Assembly (NCBI GenBank): GCA_030593645.1
Contig: JAUVGT010000051.1
Coordinates: forward strand, 1-16,470
Source of the DNA: Deltaproteobacteria bacterium
Lineage (GTDB): Bacteria > Desulfobacterota > Desulfobacteria > Desulfobacterales > JAUVGT01
Reading direction: 5' to 3'
Length of the DNA: 16,470 nucleotides
The notes under the pieces: generated by a model
Database searches by the model: none
What the model was told of the DNA's origin: nothing
Seen by the model: only the letters and a program-made list of their open reading frames with translations
Translations under genes and position numbers: made by a program
Part shown: in pieces, positions 1 through 8,591 of the stretch
Layout: every line of letters begins with the position of its first letter
Position numbering within the stretch: position 1 is the stretch's first letter

Positions 1-994
1 GGGAAGATTTAATCAGGCTGTGGTGAATCAGGCATATTACGGCTCCATATGCGCCAATTCCCCCGATACCTGTTCCAAAGGCAATAATACCCATGTTCTC
101 AATACTCGAATATGCCAGCAGTCTTTTGTATTCCGTTTGCTTTAGAATAAATGTAGCTGCCGCTAAAATGGAAGTCAGGCCGAAGGCGATCAAGATGGTA
201 CCGGAAAAATCACCAAGGCCTGCCGCAACCATGATTTTGTTGGTTTTAAAAATTCCGAGATACGCACAGTTAAGTAAAACACCGGACAAAAGGGCGGATG
301 CAGGACTGGGGGCTTCACTGTGGGCATCGGGAAGCCATGTATGCATAGGAGCCAGACCCATTTTAGTACCGTATCCGACAAGAATAAAAACAAAACCGGC
401 TTTCAGCCACGTGGGATCGAGATTTTTTGCAACAACAGTAAGAGCGGAAAAAGAAACCGGCACATCAGCATCGACCTTTCCCACATCCATGGAAACAGTA
501 ATCAGAACCGATCCCAACAGCGCCAGGGCAATTCCCACGGAACAAATCAATACATATTTCCAGGTGGCTTCAAGTGACACGGCGGTCCTGTGGGTATAAA
601 TGAGCGGTGCACTTGCCAGTGTCGTCGCTTCGATGGCGATCCACATCACCATGATATGATCTGAAAGAGTGACCATCGTCATGGTTGATAAAAACAGCAG
701 CATCGACCCGGTAAAAATATGTTCTGATTTTATATTCGAAGCTTTGAGATAACCTGTCGTATATATGGAAATCAGAAAAAACAGCAATGATATGACGATC
801 AAGGACAGCAAACCTTCCGGTGTCACAGCAAAATAGGCTTTAAACAGCGGCTCGGGTCGCTTTGCCCACAGCAGGACAGACAGAAAAAGATGAATCGCAC
901 CTGTGAATACCAACAGCGGGCGACCGAAATTCCGGGGAAGGAAAAACGCAACAATGCCCGTAAAAAGCGGGACTAAAAAGACAAGTTCTACCAT
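1..994 (-). CDS. hyfF: Hydrogenase-4 component F-like proton-translocating membrane subunit (HyfF), C-terminus outside window
   Basis: Reading leftward from the ATG at 994, 331 codons stay open to the window edge, so the C-terminal third or so of a protein usually near 480-500 aa is missing. It is a very hydrophobic NuoL/M/N-type antiporter-like subunit. It contains MWIAIEATTLASAPLIY with a membrane Glu at residue 122, GYGTKMGLAPMHTWLPDAH with Lys211, and YKRLLAYSSIENMG near 289-302. These match the Glu/Lys/His relay seen in proton-pumping subunits of complex I and hydrogenase 4. It should sit in the inner membrane and move protons or cations while an external catalytic arm transfers electrons to protons. 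The start is supported by a Shine-Dalgarno-like AAGTAGGT (1001-1008), 6 nt upstream. It is last of the visible hyfB-C-E-F run, separated from hyfE by a palindromic repeat. Assignment to HyfF rather than another Mrp/Nuo homologue rests on gene order and motif flavour. Confidence 0.85.
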   Translation of the reverse strand, partial: MVELVFLVPLFTGIVAFFLPRNFGRPLLVFTGAIHLFLSVLLWAKRPEPLFKAYFAVTPEGLLSLIVISLLFFLISIYTTGYLKASNIKSEHIFTGSMLLFLSTMTMVTLSDHIMVMWIAIEATTLASAPLIYTHRTAVSLEATWKYVLICSVGIALALLGSVLITVSMDVGKVDADVPVSFSALTVVAKNLDPTWLKAGFVFILVGYGTKMGLAPMHTWLPDAHSEAPSPASALLSGVLLNCAYLGIFKTNKIMVAAGLGDFSGTILIAFGLTSILAAATFILKQTEYKRLLAYSSIENMGIIAFGTGIGGIGAYGAVICLIHHSLIKSS

Positions 995-1014
995 TTAAAT
1001 ACCTACTTATTCTT
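995..1014 (-). promoter_or_regulatory. Ribosome binding site of hyfF preserved beside the inserted repeat
   Basis: On the minus strand AAGTAGGT (plus 1001-1008) lies 6 nt before the hyfF ATG. The palindromic repeat begins at 1015, so the insertion stopped just short of this site and left translation initiation of hyfF intact. Confidence 0.55.
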
Positions 1015-1142
1015 TGATGGTTTCGTAAAAAGTTCAAATTCAAGGCGTGCAAATTTCGTAATCATGCGGCGTACTGTGATTGTACGTTGAATGATTGCGA
1101 AATGCAGCACAACGCAGAAGTTGGACTTTTTACGAAACCGTC
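1015..1142. repeat. Palindromic MITE/REP-like element, copy A (hyfE-hyfF junction)
   Basis: This 128-bp element starts TGATGGTTTCGTAAAAAGT and ends ACTTTTTACGAAACCGTC, so its ends are inverted repeats. The two halves pair over most of their length (for example ATTTCGTAATCAT against ATGATTGCGAAAT), leaving a short GTAC-flanked apex. It is therefore one long imperfect hairpin. It has no coding capacity and shares sequence with copies at 14121 and 16304. It lacks the 26-bp second arm (a further TTTTGTAAAAAGT) found near the left end of those copies. Flanks ATTCTT (1009-1014) and ATTCCT (1143-1148) look like an imperfect target duplication. The final TCA at 1141-1143 is the hyfE stop codon read on the minus strand. 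Non-autonomous mobility in trans is inferred; no transposase lies in the window. Confidence 0.85.
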
Positions 1143-1782
1143 ATTCCTTTAATGTTCTGAGCAGTGCAGTATCCACATCATCGAATTTCTGTTTGATATT
1201 CTGCAGGATGACGGCCATAATCATGACACCGGCCAGTATATCCAGCAGGATACCGAATTCCACGATATGAAGGGTGCGCACTGAAAAGGTTGTTCCCACC
1301 AGATAGATACCGTTTTCCATCATAATATAGCCCAGCACCATGGCAATGGCGTTTCTTCGGGCCATCAGAAGGAACATACCCGCCACCAGGAGAGTAATGG
1401 AAGCAGGCAGCAGCAGCGTGCTGGTACTGATGGATGAAATATCAAACTTGTGGCTGACATATGTCGCTGCGACAATTAAACCAAGTCCTGCCAGTAAAGA
1501 GGCATTGTATCCGATAATGGGTTGGACCTCCCTGTGAATAGCCACTTTTTTTATGACCAGATATATGCATAAGGGTATAATGATTCCCCGAATGATCATG
1601 GTAACCAGGGTAAACGCAATCCCCCCGCCGCTCAAATCGTGGCCCATAAACAGCGGCACAAGGGATACCACCACTCCCTGAAAAGCCAGTACCTTGATCA
1701 AAACCGGAAGACGGCTGGAACCAAACGATAATAAAACCGACAGCAGCACAAGGGACAATAAGGAATCAACCGGATATATCAT
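1141..1782 (-). CDS. hyfE: Hydrogenase-4 component E-like membrane subunit (HyfE, NuoK-related)
   Basis: This 213-aa, almost wholly hydrophobic protein has about six to seven predicted membrane segments. Its length is close to that of known HyfE (about 216 aa). The C-terminal half, with GYIMMENGIYLVGTTF (about residues 151-166) and an acidic residue within the membrane, resembles NuoK/MnhC-like subunits. These form part of the proton path next to the NuoH-like subunit. The start codon overlaps the hyfC stop in an ATGA junction (1779-1782), which indicates translational coupling. Its TGA stop lies on the edge of the palindromic repeat. Without the repeat the reading frame would end at the same residue with TAA, so the protein is probably unchanged. 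Its partners are HyfB, HyfC and HyfF in the inner membrane. The family call is good; the precise substrate of the whole complex cannot be seen. Confidence 0.85.
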   Translation of the reverse strand: MIYPVDSLLSLVLLSVLLSFGSSRLPVLIKVLAFQGVVVSLVPLFMGHDLSGGGIAFTLVTMIIRGIIIPLCIYLVIKKVAIHREVQPIIGYNASLLAGLGLIVAATYVSHKFDISSISTSTLLLPASITLLVAGMFLLMARRNAIAMVLGYIMMENGIYLVGTTFSVRTLHIVEFGILLDILAGVMIMAVILQNIKQKFDDVDTALLRTLKE

Positions 1783-2714
1783 TTTATAAACTCCAGTGTA
1801 ATAATCGTTGCAAAAAAAGCCAGGGCAAAAGAAGTCAAAATAAACTTGGGTACCCTGTCCATTCTATAACGGGCCATCACTGATTCCATAATACCCACAG
1901 CCGTGTATACTATGATAAGAGCCGCGATAAAAAGGCCGAGATTTACAGCAAAATAGCCCGGTTTGAAAGGAAGAATCAGCGAGGCAACAATGGTTGAATA
2001 GAAAAACAGCTTACAAAAAGAGCCCAGTTCAATTAATCCGAAATCCGGCCCGCTGTGATCCAGTACCATCACTTCGTGGATCATGGTCAACTCCAGATGT
2101 GTGGTTGGATCATCCACCGGCACCCTGGAATTTTCCGTTAAAAGGATGATAAAAAAAGAAATAACCACAAACAATAATGGCAACCCCGCTGCCTGCCAGA
2201 GTCCCAGCGGCTGTCCTCCTGTAAAATATGCGGCAAAGCGTAAATCACCGGTGAGCATATAAAACAGGATTAGAATCATGAACATAGTCGCTTCGCATAT
2301 GATGGGGAAATACGCTTCCCTGGCCGCGCCCATACCCTCAAATGGGGATGCTGTGTCCATGGCGGCAGTAATTGTAAAAAAACGTCCCAGCCCAAGCAGG
2401 TATAAAATAAAAATAACATCACCGTTAAACGAAAACACCGGCTTCTGCCCTGCAATGGGCAGGAACATCAGGGCAGTTACAGCTGTACACAGGGAAACCA
2501 TGGGACCCAGTTTGAAAAGAAAGGTCGTGCTGGTGCTGTAAACAGATCCCTTCTTAAAAAGCTTAATTAAGGTGTAATAATTAATCAGAAGCGGAGGCCC
2601 TTTTTTTCCTCCGAAAAAAGCCTTGACCTTCAGGATGACCGCGGAAAAAAACGGTGCCAGAAGTATCGCAAGTGCCCACAGAACAAGGGACCACAGATCA
2701 ATGGATTTTATCAT
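1779..2714 (-). CDS. hyfC: Hydrogenase-4 component C-like membrane anchor (HyfC/HycD, NuoH-related)
   Basis: This 311-aa protein is about the family length (E. coli HyfC about 315). Diagnostic segments are KVKAFFGGKKGPP (29-41), GRFFTITAAMDTASPFEGMG (110-129) followed by AARE, and TENSRVPVDDPTTHLELTM (193-211) followed by IHEVM. This NuoH/HycD signature, with its acidic cytoplasmic loop, couples electron transfer in the peripheral arm to proton movement. About eight membrane helices are expected, and the protein would be the docking point for the [NiFe] large and small subunits, which are not in this window. The start has a GAGAAG ribosome binding site about 7 nt upstream. There is a 45-nt gap after hyfB, and the end overlaps hyfE by four bases. 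No hyfD homologue sits between this gene and hyfE, unlike the E. coli hyf operon. Confidence 0.9.
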   Translation of the reverse strand: MIKSIDLWSLVLWALAILLAPFFSAVILKVKAFFGGKKGPPLLINYYTLIKLFKKGSVYSTSTTFLFKLGPMVSLCTAVTALMFLPIAGQKPVFSFNGDVIFILYLLGLGRFFTITAAMDTASPFEGMGAAREAYFPIICEATMFMILILFYMLTGDLRFAAYFTGGQPLGLWQAAGLPLLFVVISFFIILLTENSRVPVDDPTTHLELTMIHEVMVLDHSGPDFGLIELGSFCKLFFYSTIVASLILPFKPGYFAVNLGLFIAALIIVYTAVGIMESVMARYRMDRVPKFILTSFALAFFATIITLEFIK

Positions 2715-2759
2715 AAAATCTTCTCAGCTTTCAAACTGCCTCATCATATTATTATTTTA

Positions 2760-4718
2760 CTACTTTATAAAAAACAGCAATACCACGACAGCCAGGAGGA
2801 TATAACCGATATACAGGTGAATGTCCCCATGCTGTATCCATCGCAGTCTATCGAACATCCACAGTATCGGACGTATCATACCATTCCCCATGTGGAGCTC
2901 TGCAATATCATTGACATGGCTACGGTAATGGGTCTTGCCCGGAAAGCGGCCCTGTATCGCGGGATGATCTTCGTTAAGCGGAGCAACGGGTCTGAAAAAC
3001 TCCAGGATAAAAGCCGCATAGGAAGAACCCGTATATTGCATCTTAACCGTCGGCTGCGTAAAACCACAGCCCCAGGTTCCGGACCGGCGCAGAGGTTTTT
3101 TCCGGTATAGAAGCATACGAAAGGCCAGGATCAGAAGAAAAACAACAAAGAAAATCGCAGCGGCCAGTGTAATGTTTTCGGTGATCCGTAAAAATGGCTC
3201 AAACGGTATATTGTAACCGATTCCAAGAGAAGAAATACCCTTTAACGCCATTTTGAAAAATAGTCCGGGAAATACACCGATCACCACGCATGCTCCCGCC
3301 AGAACCAGCATGGGAACCAGCATTGTCAACCCTTTCTCATCCACATCTTCTGCTGCACGGCTTCGCGGTTCCCCTTGAAAAACAACGCCCACCACTTTTG
3401 TGAAACATGCCAGGGCCAGTCCGCCGATAACAGCGAGACTGACAATGGAAAGAAGACTCAGCACAAAGGCTGTTTTGTCCAATACCACGCCTTTAAATCC
3501 GCCCAAATATATTAGAAATTCACTTACAAACCCATTAAAGGGAGGAAGTCCGGAAATAGCAAGGGAACCGATAAGAAAAGTAATACCGGTAATTTTCATA
3601 TTTTTTAGAAGCCCGCCCAAAGCGTCGATGGAGCGGGTTCCGGTCTTCCGAATCACGATCCCCGCGCCCATAAACAGGAGCGACTTGAAAATCGAATGAT
3701 TCAGCACGTGGAGCAGGCCGCCTGCGAACCCGAGCACAGCCATTATCGGGTTCCCGGTTGATACACCGATCATCCCAAGACCGATACCGATCAGAATGAT
3801 CCCGATATTTTCAACGCTGTGGTAAGCCAGGAGCCTTTTTAGATCATGCTGACCCAGGGCATAAACAACACCCAGTACACCGGAAACCATCCCGGCAATC
3901 ACCACAATTTCTCCGAATAACGGTGTGTGCAGGTCAAGCAAAGCATACAGTCTCAAAATACCGTAAATACCGGTTTTAATCATTACACCGGACATAACTG
4001 CAGAGATATGACTAGGGGCTGCCGGATGCGCGTGAGGCAGCCACACATGAAACGGAAATACACCTGCTTTTGAGCCGAACCCGATAAAACAGAAAATAAA
4101 AACCAGAATTTTTAAACCATCAGGGAGTGTCACGGCAGAAGTAAATTCAAAACTGCCGGTATAGCCATATAATATCCCAAAGGCCGCAATAATAAACATG
4201 ACACCCACATGGGAAAAAACAAAATAGAGATAGCCCGCCTTTCTGTTTTCCGGTGACTGGTAGTCGTATATTACAAGGAAAAAGGACGACAAAGACATGA
4301 TTTCCCAGGAAAGTATGAATGCAATTACATTTTCGGCGGTTACAACCAGAGCCATGGAAGCGATCAGTATACTGAAAAACAGGTAATTGACTGCTGTTCG
4401 AAGAGCATCTTCCTTTTTATTCATGTAATGAAAGCTGAAAACAGCGGCAAGAAGGGAAACAGCGAAAATGGCGACCAGGAAAAAAGCGGACAGGTTATCG
4501 ATTTTAAACGAAAGGGACAATGTATTCAGATAATCAAAGGAAAACGAATACTGCCCGGGATTGAACAATTTGGAAAAGGAATCGATCAATCCGAGTAAAC
4601 ATCCGGCGCTGATCGTAAACACACTGATTACCTTCATCAGGGTGAATTGCCTCTGGAAAATAAGTGTAAAAACACCCCCGGAAACGATTATTAGTAGTGA
4701 TATAAAAAAAAGATCCAT
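2760..4718 (-). CDS. hyfB: Hydrogenase-4 component B-like antiporter subunit (HyfB/HycC, NuoL-related)
   Basis: This 652-aa polytopic membrane protein is slightly shorter than E. coli HyfB (about 672). It has the antiporter core: SWEIMSLSSFF with membrane Glu139, FGSKAGVFPFHVWLPHAHPA with Lys217, APSHISAVMSGVMIKTGIYG with Lys248, and GQHDLKRLLAYHSVENIG (289-306) with a central His. The C-terminal part after about residue 545 has SGTWGCGFTQPTVKMQYTGS, a tail typical of HyfB/HycC rather than NuoL. It should translocate protons or sodium as part of a membrane-bound energy-converting hydrogenase or formate hydrogenlyase-like complex. It appears to be the first visible gene of the hyf run, with about 470 bp of noncoding DNA upstream. 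The ribosome binding site is weak (GGGAAA), about 5 nt from the ATG. The identity of the soluble electron-input module is not visible. Confidence 0.9.
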   Translation of the reverse strand: MDLFFISLLIIVSGGVFTLIFQRQFTLMKVISVFTISAGCLLGLIDSFSKLFNPGQYSFSFDYLNTLSLSFKIDNLSAFFLVAIFAVSLLAAVFSFHYMNKKEDALRTAVNYLFFSILIASMALVVTAENVIAFILSWEIMSLSSFFLVIYDYQSPENRKAGYLYFVFSHVGVMFIIAAFGILYGYTGSFEFTSAVTLPDGLKILVFIFCFIGFGSKAGVFPFHVWLPHAHPAAPSHISAVMSGVMIKTGIYGILRLYALLDLHTPLFGEIVVIAGMVSGVLGVVYALGQHDLKRLLAYHSVENIGIILIGIGLGMIGVSTGNPIMAVLGFAGGLLHVLNHSIFKSLLFMGAGIVIRKTGTRSIDALGGLLKNMKITGITFLIGSLAISGLPPFNGFVSEFLIYLGGFKGVVLDKTAFVLSLLSIVSLAVIGGLALACFTKVVGVVFQGEPRSRAAEDVDEKGLTMLVPMLVLAGACVVIGVFPGLFFKMALKGISSLGIGYNIPFEPFLRITENITLAAAIFFVVFLLILAFRMLLYRKKPLRRSGTWGCGFTQPTVKMQYTGSSYAAFILEFFRPVAPLNEDHPAIQGRFPGKTHYRSHVNDIAELHMGNGMIRPILWMFDRLRWIQHGDIHLYIGYILLAVVVLLFFIK

Positions 4719-5193
4719 AAATTTCCCAATCGGTCTGCTTGTTTTCAGTTCTTTGTTTCAGTAAATAAGTCTAACTTTTTTTCAAAAAACCAGATTATTG
4801 ATATCGGACGGTCATGATATTTACAGATAGTATTCTAAAAATTTTTAAAAGCGGTATCAGGAAAAATTAAGAGTGGCATTTATCATGCTCAAATTAAAAG
4901 ATCAAGGCATTTGTTCAAATGAAAGGAATGGAAAGAGGTGGAAAAGTAATAATAAGGCCGAATAATTGCGTGTAATTATGTATAACCGGGATTAATCGCT
5001 TATAGTTATCTTTATTTTAATGATATATCAATATAAAATTTACCTGCAATGATTAATTAAATCTCTTCCGGTTCAATGTGATTACCTTAACCGGAAATAA
5101 TCTCACTATAAGCCATAAATTCTGATACTTAAGTAAAAGAACCACTTGGTCCAGAACTGCTTAACGAATTGTTCTTATAAAGTCGGATTTGGG
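4719..5193. other. Intergenic region upstream of hyfB, no gene recognised
   Basis: This AT-rich stretch separates hyfB from the KilA-N relic. No long credible reading frame or RNA gene is seen. It should hold the hyfB promoter on the minus strand, but I see no convincing -35/-10 pair; TAGAAT near 4830-4835 (minus) is only a weak -10 candidate. There is a small palindrome CATTTG-TT-CAAATG at 4908-4921 and a longer inverted repeat at 5066-5096, listed separately. No minus-strand -24/-12 sigma-54 promoter of the FhlA type was found. Confidence 0.5.
5066..5096. repeat. Short perfect inverted repeat, possible operator or hairpin
   Basis: TTCCGGTT (5066-5073) and AACCGGAA (5089-5096) are perfect 8-bp arms around a 15-nt spacer. 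No T tract follows on either strand, so a terminator is unlikely. It lies about 350 bp upstream of hyfB. A regulator-binding site is possible but unproven. Confidence 0.3.
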
Positions 5194-5479
5194 TTAAAAG
5201 AAACGGTGAATTTGAAAAAGATACAACTGTTTCCATTTTGGAAACAACTGGTATTTAACCATTTCGTGGAGATGCACGAGATGGCCCCGATCAGCTCTGT
5301 TGCAGAACGGGAAATAAACTCTTATGCACTTTCACGCTACCCATCTTGAAACGAACGAATTCTTAGATAATAGGTAGAGCCTGAACAATCCGAATTTTAA
5401 CCCCGTGGAATTCAACAGGATTAAATATTGCAGGCTCAAAAGCTTTCCACTGCCCCAAAATAAAACCGATTGAAATCCG
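5194..5479 (-). pseudogene. Decayed KilA-N domain DNA-binding protein fragment downstream of hsdR
   Basis: Two minus-strand segments in different frames together resemble a KilA-N domain. The first (5479 down to 5363) reads ISIGFILGQWKAFEPAIFN then PVEFHGVKIRIV, like the family's IEFLG-W...FNPVEFDGFK stretch. After a frameshift near 5365-5376 the second segment gives KNSFVSRWVA, a TGA stop, then RADRGHLVHLHEMVKYQLF and PKWKQLYLFQIHRF, ending at 5194. These parallel the family's NSF-L-P--WI, GGTYAHKDIAFEF and EFKLYLIKEFQRL blocks. The start, the N-terminal part and the C-terminal half are not recognisable. I recalled the family blocks from memory, so a profile search is decisive. It lies directly behind hsdR on the same strand, so it may be a lost gene of the same defence locus or an older island remnant. 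Confidence 0.5.
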
Positions 5480-5546
5480 TTAATTAATAACTCAAAACTC
5501 CATCGCACCTGCAATTGCTGATCCATTGCCAATTTTCATCATGCTA

Positions 5547-8500
5547 TTACGCATTTGATTGGTTTATTGTTCCATATACTTTGTGCAGCAGATGCTCTGA
5601 AGCAAGCTTTCTGAATTCAGAATCAGCCATCAATGTGGCAAAGATTTCTTCATTTCCTTCCATTCTGTCGATGATTAATCCCTCAAAGGCTTTTTCAAAT
5701 ACATAACGGAAGTCATCCACAGTATTGGCTGAAGCGGCCTGACGTAACAATTCGTCCGCTACTGCTTCTTCATGGATTTGATCAAAGAATAACTGGTCGG
5801 CCTGGGTAAAATTGGTTCCAAAACGTTCGTTCAGGATGTCTATCAACTCAGATAAGAGAATTTCCTCATCTTCACTTTGACCGGTACCCACATCACCAGC
5901 CCCTTTTAAATTGGGAGTCTCACCCCCACCCAGATCAATCCGGCCTTCGCTTATTTTTTGCAGTCGGTAATATTCGAGATCCACATCATCTTCAATGTGA
6001 TAACCCGGTCCGGAAGCCCGACGCGGGAGTTTGGTCAGAAGAAATCTTAAGTAGGTGTATAATTTTTCAAGATCTGTATCCTGGTACGGTATAACCTGGG
6101 ATAAAAAGCCATACATGTTGCGGAAATTGACCAGCAGGCTTTTAAATGATTCCTTTTCTTCCTCTTCCAAATCTTTAAAGCGGTCCACGGCCAAATCCAG
6201 AATACCGTTCATTTTAGAATGGTCATGGACGGTCTCTTTTCGTCTGGGTTTAAAATATACCTCACAAAAACCATTTATTTCTTCTTCAAAGATAATACCT
6301 GCCTCTTCAATTTGATTTTGCAGCCTGTACATATGGTGAGCGTCAATTAATTCATCCACCGGAGTTTTCTCATAATAAGGCTTAAACGCAAGATATATGT
6401 CTTCAGGGTTATTTCTAAAATCCAGAACAAAGGTATCTTCTTTTCCCGGAAAAATACGATTGAGCCGGGATAAGGCTTGTACCGCCTTAATTCCTGACAG
6501 TAATTTGTCCACATACATGGTATGCAATAAAGGCTGATCAAATCCGGTCTGATATTTTTCTGCCACCAGCAGGACCTGATATTCCTCTGTATCAAATTTC
6601 CCCGGTAATTCCGTTTCCTTGATCCCGTCATTCATGGAGACTTCGGTAAAGGTCTTCCCCGGTATATCCGGGTCCACAACAATGCCTGAAAAAGCGATTA
6701 AAGACTTGATACCTTTGTATCCCTTGTCTTTTATATATTTATCAAAAGCCAATTTATATCGAACCGCGCTAAGGCGTGAATCCGTCAGTACCATGGCCTT
6801 TGCCCGGCCACCTATTTTATGACGTACATGGGTTCGAAAATGTTCCACAATAATTTCGGTTTTCTGTTTAATATTATACGGGTGCAGGTTTAAGAATCGA
6901 GCAAGGGCTTTGGCTGCTTTTTTTCGTTCCACATTCGGGTCGTCTTCCGTGGACTGAACCAATCGAAAATATGCCTCATATGTGATATAGTTCGCCAGTA
7001 CGTCCCGAATGAATTTTTCTTCAATGGCCTGACGCATGGTATATACATGAAACGGGGCTTCACCGGAGTGTCCGGGCTCATCAAAAACATGTTTGGTTTT
7101 GTATTTGGGCGTGGCCGTAAAGGCAAAGAAGCTGATATTCGGCTGTTTTCCCCGTTGCAGCATTTGCCGGATCACTTCGCCCTCATCTTCGTCTTCGTCC
7201 GAGTGTTCGGCCATATATTCATCGACTGCTTCAGCCACACCGTCTTTGTTTAGAATTGATTTAAGCTCCATGGAACTTTCCCCGGATTGGGAGCTGTGGG
7301 CTTCATCGATAATGACCGCGAACCGTTTTCCTCTGGTGGTAATTTCCACATGGTCATCTTTATCCAGATCTTTATTCAGCTTCTCCAATGTTTCTGCTAC
7401 AAACGGAAATTTTTGCAAAGTAGTGATAATAATGGGTGTGCCGGATGCCAATGCTTTAGCCAATTGGCGTGTGTCTTTATCGATTCTTTGAATCACGCCC
7501 CGCTTATGGTCAAATTGAAATATGGTATCCTGTAATTGCCTGTCCAGAATCGTTCGATCCGTCACCACCACCACGGAGTCAAATATTTTCTGATCATCTT
7601 CATCATGCAGACTGTACAGTCGATGGGCCATCCAGGCAATGGAATTGGACTTGCCTGATCCGGCTGAATGCTGCACCAAGTAATTACTTCCTACTCCGTT
7701 TTCTTTGGCATGGACGATCAATTTTCGCACCGAATCAAGCTGATGATATCGAGGAAAAATCATTACCTCTTTTTTGATTTTCTTAATGCCTCTCGGTGTG
7801 GCCACACGCTTATTTTCTACCTGCAGATGCATGAACCGGCCCAAAATATCCATCAGACTGTCACGCTGCCACACATCCCGCCATAGATAGGCGGTTCGAT
7901 ACCCCCCGTCTGCTGCCGGTGGATTTCCGGCACCGCCATTGACACCAAGATTAAAAGGCAGAAAAAATGTCTTATTTCCGGATAGCCGGGTCGTCATAAA
8001 GACAAGATCCTGATCCACGGCAAAATGAACCATGGTTCGCTTCTTAAATTCAAAAATCAATTCCCTCTGGTCCCGATCCATCTTGTACTGTTTTTTTGCA
8101 TCTTCCACGGTTTGCCCGGACATGGGGTTTTTCAACTCCGCGGTGATCACCGGTAGACCATTCACAAATAAAACCAGATCCAGGGACTTTTTGTGCTGAT
8201 CACTGTAATAAAGCTGGCGTGTCACGGTTAATTCATTTTTTTGATATAACTTCAGGGTCTCCGGGTTCATTTTGTTATTGGGTTTGAATACGGCCACCTT
8301 TAGTTTCCGGCCATGACATTTAAACCCATGACGCAGCACCTTGAGTATCCCCCTGGAGTTCATTTCTTTGCATAAATCATCCAGGATAACGGTTTCAGTG
8401 TTTGATCCATGTATGTTGGATAGTGTTTTCCATTGCTTGGGTTGAGTGTTTTGAATAAATCGGACCAGGCGTGCTGGTTCAAGGGATCGGATTTTATCGA

Positions 8501-8591
8501 AATCGTTTGAATGACCGAGAGTATAGCCACCCTGAGTGGTCAGATGATGGATGACGGCATCTTCGAGTTTTTCTTCGGTGTGTTTTTTCAT
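5547..8591 (-). CDS. hsdR: Type I restriction enzyme R subunit (HsdR): nuclease plus SF2 translocase
   Basis: This 1014-aa protein has the full domain order of HsdR. The N-terminal nuclease core has Asp138 (KSLDLVLF), then AELKNP with Glu152 and Lys154, a PD-(D/E)XK site. The motor has Walker A HSAGSGKS (308-315), Walker B IIDEAH with DEAH at 429-432, motif III FTATP (491-495), and KYQTGFDQPLL (679-689) plus QALSRLNR (705-712) for motifs V-VI. An acidic run (about 463-471) lies inside the motor. The C-terminal region after about residue 780 is helical and should dock onto the methylase. In complex with HsdM and HsdS it translocates DNA from unmethylated target sites and cuts at a distance. 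All catalytic residues are present, so it looks functional. Its ATG overlaps the stop of the upstream 200-aa gene (ATGA, 8588-8591), so its translation probably depends on that gene. Confidence 0.97.
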   Translation of the reverse strand: MKKHTEEKLEDAVIHHLTTQGGYTLGHSNDFDKIRSLEPARLVRFIQNTQPKQWKTLSNIHGSNTETVILDDLCKEMNSRGILKVLRHGFKCHGRKLKVAVFKPNNKMNPETLKLYQKNELTVTRQLYYSDQHKKSLDLVLFVNGLPVITAELKNPMSGQTVEDAKKQYKMDRDQRELIFEFKKRTMVHFAVDQDLVFMTTRLSGNKTFFLPFNLGVNGGAGNPPAADGGYRTAYLWRDVWQRDSLMDILGRFMHLQVENKRVATPRGIKKIKKEVMIFPRYHQLDSVRKLIVHAKENGVGSNYLVQHSAGSGKSNSIAWMAHRLYSLHDEDDQKIFDSVVVVTDRTILDRQLQDTIFQFDHKRGVIQRIDKDTRQLAKALASGTPIIITTLQKFPFVAETLEKLNKDLDKDDHVEITTRGKRFAVIIDEAHSSQSGESSMELKSILNKDGVAEAVDEYMAEHSDEDEDEGEVIRQMLQRGKQPNISFFAFTATPKYKTKHVFDEPGHSGEAPFHVYTMRQAIEEKFIRDVLANYITYEAYFRLVQSTEDDPNVERKKAAKALARFLNLHPYNIKQKTEIIVEHFRTHVRHKIGGRAKAMVLTDSRLSAVRYKLAFDKYIKDKGYKGIKSLIAFSGIVVDPDIPGKTFTEVSMNDGIKETELPGKFDTEEYQVLLVAEKYQTGFDQPLLHTMYVDKLLSGIKAVQALSRLNRIFPGKEDTFVLDFRNNPEDIYLAFKPYYEKTPVDELIDAHHMYRLQNQIEEAGIIFEEEINGFCEVYFKPRRKETVHDHSKMNGILDLAVDRFKDLEEEEKESFKSLLVNFRNMYGFLSQVIPYQDTDLEKLYTYLRFLLTKLPRRASGPGYHIEDDVDLEYYRLQKISEGRIDLGGGETPNLKGAGDVGTGQSEDEEILLSELIDILNERFGTNFTQADQLFFDQIHEEAVADELLRQAASANTVDDFRYVFEKAFEGLIIDRMEGNEEIFATLMADSEFRKLASEHLLHKVYGTINQSNA

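Noticed and set aside
4874..4889. TGGCA-N8-GCT match resembling a -24/-12 sigma-54 promoter on the plus strand
   Set aside because: Spacing is correct, but it points away from hyfB and toward no intact gene. A match of this strength is expected about by chance in a window of this size.
5146..5349. Plus-strand 67-codon open frame
   Set aside because: It is antisense to the KilA-N relic, has no clear ribosome binding site, and its protein resembles nothing known.
5377..5437. Nested inverted repeats GAGCCTG...CAGGCTC with inner AATCC/GGATT and GAATT/AATTC, at first suggestive of an attC-like or structured RNA element
   Set aside because: It lacks the integron core sites, is not followed by a T tract, and lies within the stretch that reads as KilA-N coding remnant, so the symmetry is probably incidental.
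5332..5532. Minus-strand 66-codon open frame after hsdR
   Set aside because: Only its end (KNSFVSRWVA) makes sense, as part of the frameshifted KilA-N relic; it is not an intact gene.
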